A stretch of 64,000 nt of DNA from Kriegella aquimaris. GTDB lineage: Bacteria > Bacteroidota > Bacteroidia > Flavobacteriales > Flavobacteriaceae. Below, in pieces: positions 62,767 to 64,000 of the stretch (positions are counted from its first letter, which is position 1; every line of letters begins with the position of its first letter). The position numbers and the translations under genes were made by a program. The stretch spans positions 186,001 to 250,000 of the forward strand of contig NZ_FNGV01000003.1 of assembly GCF_900103215.1 (NCBI RefSeq), given 5' to 3'. The notes beneath the pieces are model-generated. The model had not been told where the DNA came from, searched no databases, and saw only the letters and a program-made list of their open reading frames with translations.

Positions 62767-64000
62767 ATGAAACACGATGATACCACAATCTTTTCTTCTT
62801 ACGAAAGAAACCCATCTTTGTATGATGAGATTTTTGATGAAAATGGAAACGTACAAAAAACGTATGAAACACTTTTTGATCTTTATGGAAAACACTCCAT
62901 TGAAGATTATGTAAACTTAAATTCGAAGGCCAAGGCGTCATTTTTTAATCAAGGCATCACCTTTCAAGTTTACAATGAAAAGAAGACACAGGAGAAAATT
63001 TTTCCTTTTGACCTTTTTCCAAGAATAATCCACCCCGAGGAATGGGACATTATTGAGCGCGGGGCGATTCAGCGCAGCAAGGCCTTGAATCTATTTCTTT
63101 GGGATATTTATCATGAAAAAAAAATTATACGACAAGGAATAATTCCGATGGAGCTCATTAGTTCTTCGGCCAATTACCTACACCAGATGATCGATGTAGA
63201 TCCACCAGGCGGAATTTACAACCATATTTCCGGAACCGATATTATTAAACACAACGATGGTGCTTATTACGTGCTCGAAGATAATATACGCTGTCCTTCG
63301 GGGGTTAGTTATGTCATTTCGAACAGAACAGCGTTAAAAAGAGCATTGTTTGGTGTATTTAATCATTATCAAGCATATTCCGTTACCAATTATGCCGAAA
63401 ACCTTTTAGACTTATTAGAAAGCACCAAGCCCAAGGGAGTCGATATCCCGAACTGTGTGGTCATCACCCCCGGTATGTACAATTCTGCTTTTTTTGAGCA
63501 TTCCTATCTAGCCAAAACCATGGGGGTAGAACTTGTAGAAGGACGCGATCTTTTTGTTGAAAAAGATTTTGTATACATGAAAACGATTCACGGCCCAGAA
63601 AAAGTTGATGTAATCTACAGAAGGATAGATGATCAGTTTCTCGACCCTCTTGAATTCCGTGCTGATTCAACATTGGGAGTCCCAGGCCTGTTCGCAGCCT
63701 ATAAAAAAGGTAATGTTACGCTTGCCAATGCTCCAGGAACGGGAGTAGCCGATGATAAAGCCGTATATACATATATGCCGGAAATCATTAAGTATTATCT
63801 CGATGAGGAACCTATATTAAACAATGTACTGACATACCATTGCAGTAGACCTGATGAATTGAATTACGTTCTCGAAAATATCGATAAACTGGTCATCAAA
63901 CCTGTAGATGAAGCAGGTGGCTATGGAATTTCAATCGGCAACAGATTGACAAAAAAAGAAATAGAGGTAGTAAAAATACAAGTGAAGGAAAATCCTCGAA
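62767..64000 (+). CDS. Circularly permuted type 2 ATP-grasp protein (3' truncated by window edge)
   Basis: A partial CDS read by direct translation from the ATG at 62767; it stays open to base 64000 (about 411 codons visible). Family features: LFDLYGKHSIEDYV and AFPFDLFPRIIHPEEWDIIERG-type start (KIFPFDLFPRIIHPEEW here), IYNHISGTDI, YYVLEDNIRCPSGVSY, YRRIDDQFLDP, FAAYKKGNVTLANAPGTGVADDKAVY, and KPVDEAGGYGI. Circularly permuted ATP-grasp proteins form a ligase-like family often paired with alpha-E and transglutaminase genes. Substrate unknown. Confidence 0.85.
   Translation, partial: MKHDDTTIFSSYERNPSLYDEIFDENGNVQKTYETLFDLYGKHSIEDYVNLNSKAKASFFNQGITFQVYNEKKTQEKIFPFDLFPRIIHPEEWDIIERGAIQRSKALNLFLWDIYHEKKIIRQGIIPMELISSSANYLHQMIDVDPPGGIYNHISGTDIIKHNDGAYYVLEDNIRCPSGVSYVISNRTALKRALFGVFNHYQAYSVTNYAENLLDLLESTKPKGVDIPNCVVITPGMYNSAFFEHSYLAKTMGVELVEGRDLFVEKDFVYMKTIHGPEKVDVIYRRIDDQFLDPLEFRADSTLGVPGLFAAYKKGNVTLANAPGTGVADDKAVYTYMPEIIKYYLDEEPILNNVLTYHCSRPDELNYVLENIDKLVIKPVDEAGGYGISIGNRLTKKEIEVVKIQVKENPR

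Noticed and set aside
1-64000. tRNA, rRNA, CRISPR or insertion sequences
   Set aside because: Looked for tRNA T-arm patterns, regular direct repeats with unique spacers, and transposase ORFs; none were found.

Overview
The window looks like chromosome of a marine, gliding-type flavobacterium (Bacteroidota, Flavobacteriaceae). The evidence is AT-rich DNA, A-rich ribosome-binding regions, several TAnnTTTG promoter boxes, a SusC/SusD pair, a PorP/SprF-type type IX secretion protein, a BatA-domain protein, a YfhO-family protein, and a pair of PLP enzymes that would fit capnine (sulfonolipid) synthesis. The species cannot be named from sequence alone. No rRNA, tRNA, CRISPR array, insertion sequence or prophage was seen.

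Layout. 0-6 kb: a PAS-like/LuxR regulator, a small protein, and a convergent pair of secreted glycosidase-like proteins. 6-12 kb: an M20 peptidase, then a minus-strand lipoprotein/metal cluster (SCO1, MORN-repeat, YHYH, EF-hand), a secreted esterase and a small cytosolic protein. 12-17 kb: a response regulator whose receiver has Glu instead of the phospho-acceptor Asp, a 110-bp tandem repeat built on terminator-like hairpins, a PorP/SprF protein with a SPOR-like tail, and a PD40 propeller protein. 17-26 kb: glycosyltransferase, BatA-type protein, a dihydroorotase homologue without its HxH motif, membrane protein, esterase, MBL hydrolase, a large conserved protein, and Bcp peroxiredoxin. 26-29 kb: an endonuclease III without Fe-S cysteines, then two tandem paralogous cassettes, each an ECF sigma factor followed by a 47-residue ORF. 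29-35 kb: UvrA, a secreted Ser/Arg-rich protein and a beta-propeller lipoprotein. 35-42 kb: SusD, a SusC interrupted by one in-frame TGA, and a divergent phosphodiesterase-like/alkaline phosphatase fusion. 42-47 kb: accessory genes with no visible signal peptides (GAF protein, two-domain beta-sandwich protein, Met-rich repeat protein, an MMP-like zymogen with a 6 x 44-residue propeller, an unknown). 47-53 kb: an envelope-glycan operon (DUF4834, YfhO, glycosyltransferase, flippase). 53-64 kb: outer-membrane barrel, GNAT-like protein, alpha-oxoamine synthase and cysteine-synthase-like enzyme, oligopeptidase B, YbaB, thioredoxin-like protein, DUF1508 protein, threonine aldolase, and the start of a circularly permuted ATP-grasp gene that runs off the right edge.

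The parts most worth following up are the duplicated sigma/small-ORF cassette, the Met-rich repeat protein with its adjacent MMP-like protease, the tandem hairpin repeat, the nonsense codon in SusC, and the enzymes or regulators that lack canonical residues (receiver Asp, dihydroorotase HxH, EndoIII Fe-S cysteines). Many products are assigned from motif recognition only, without database searches.
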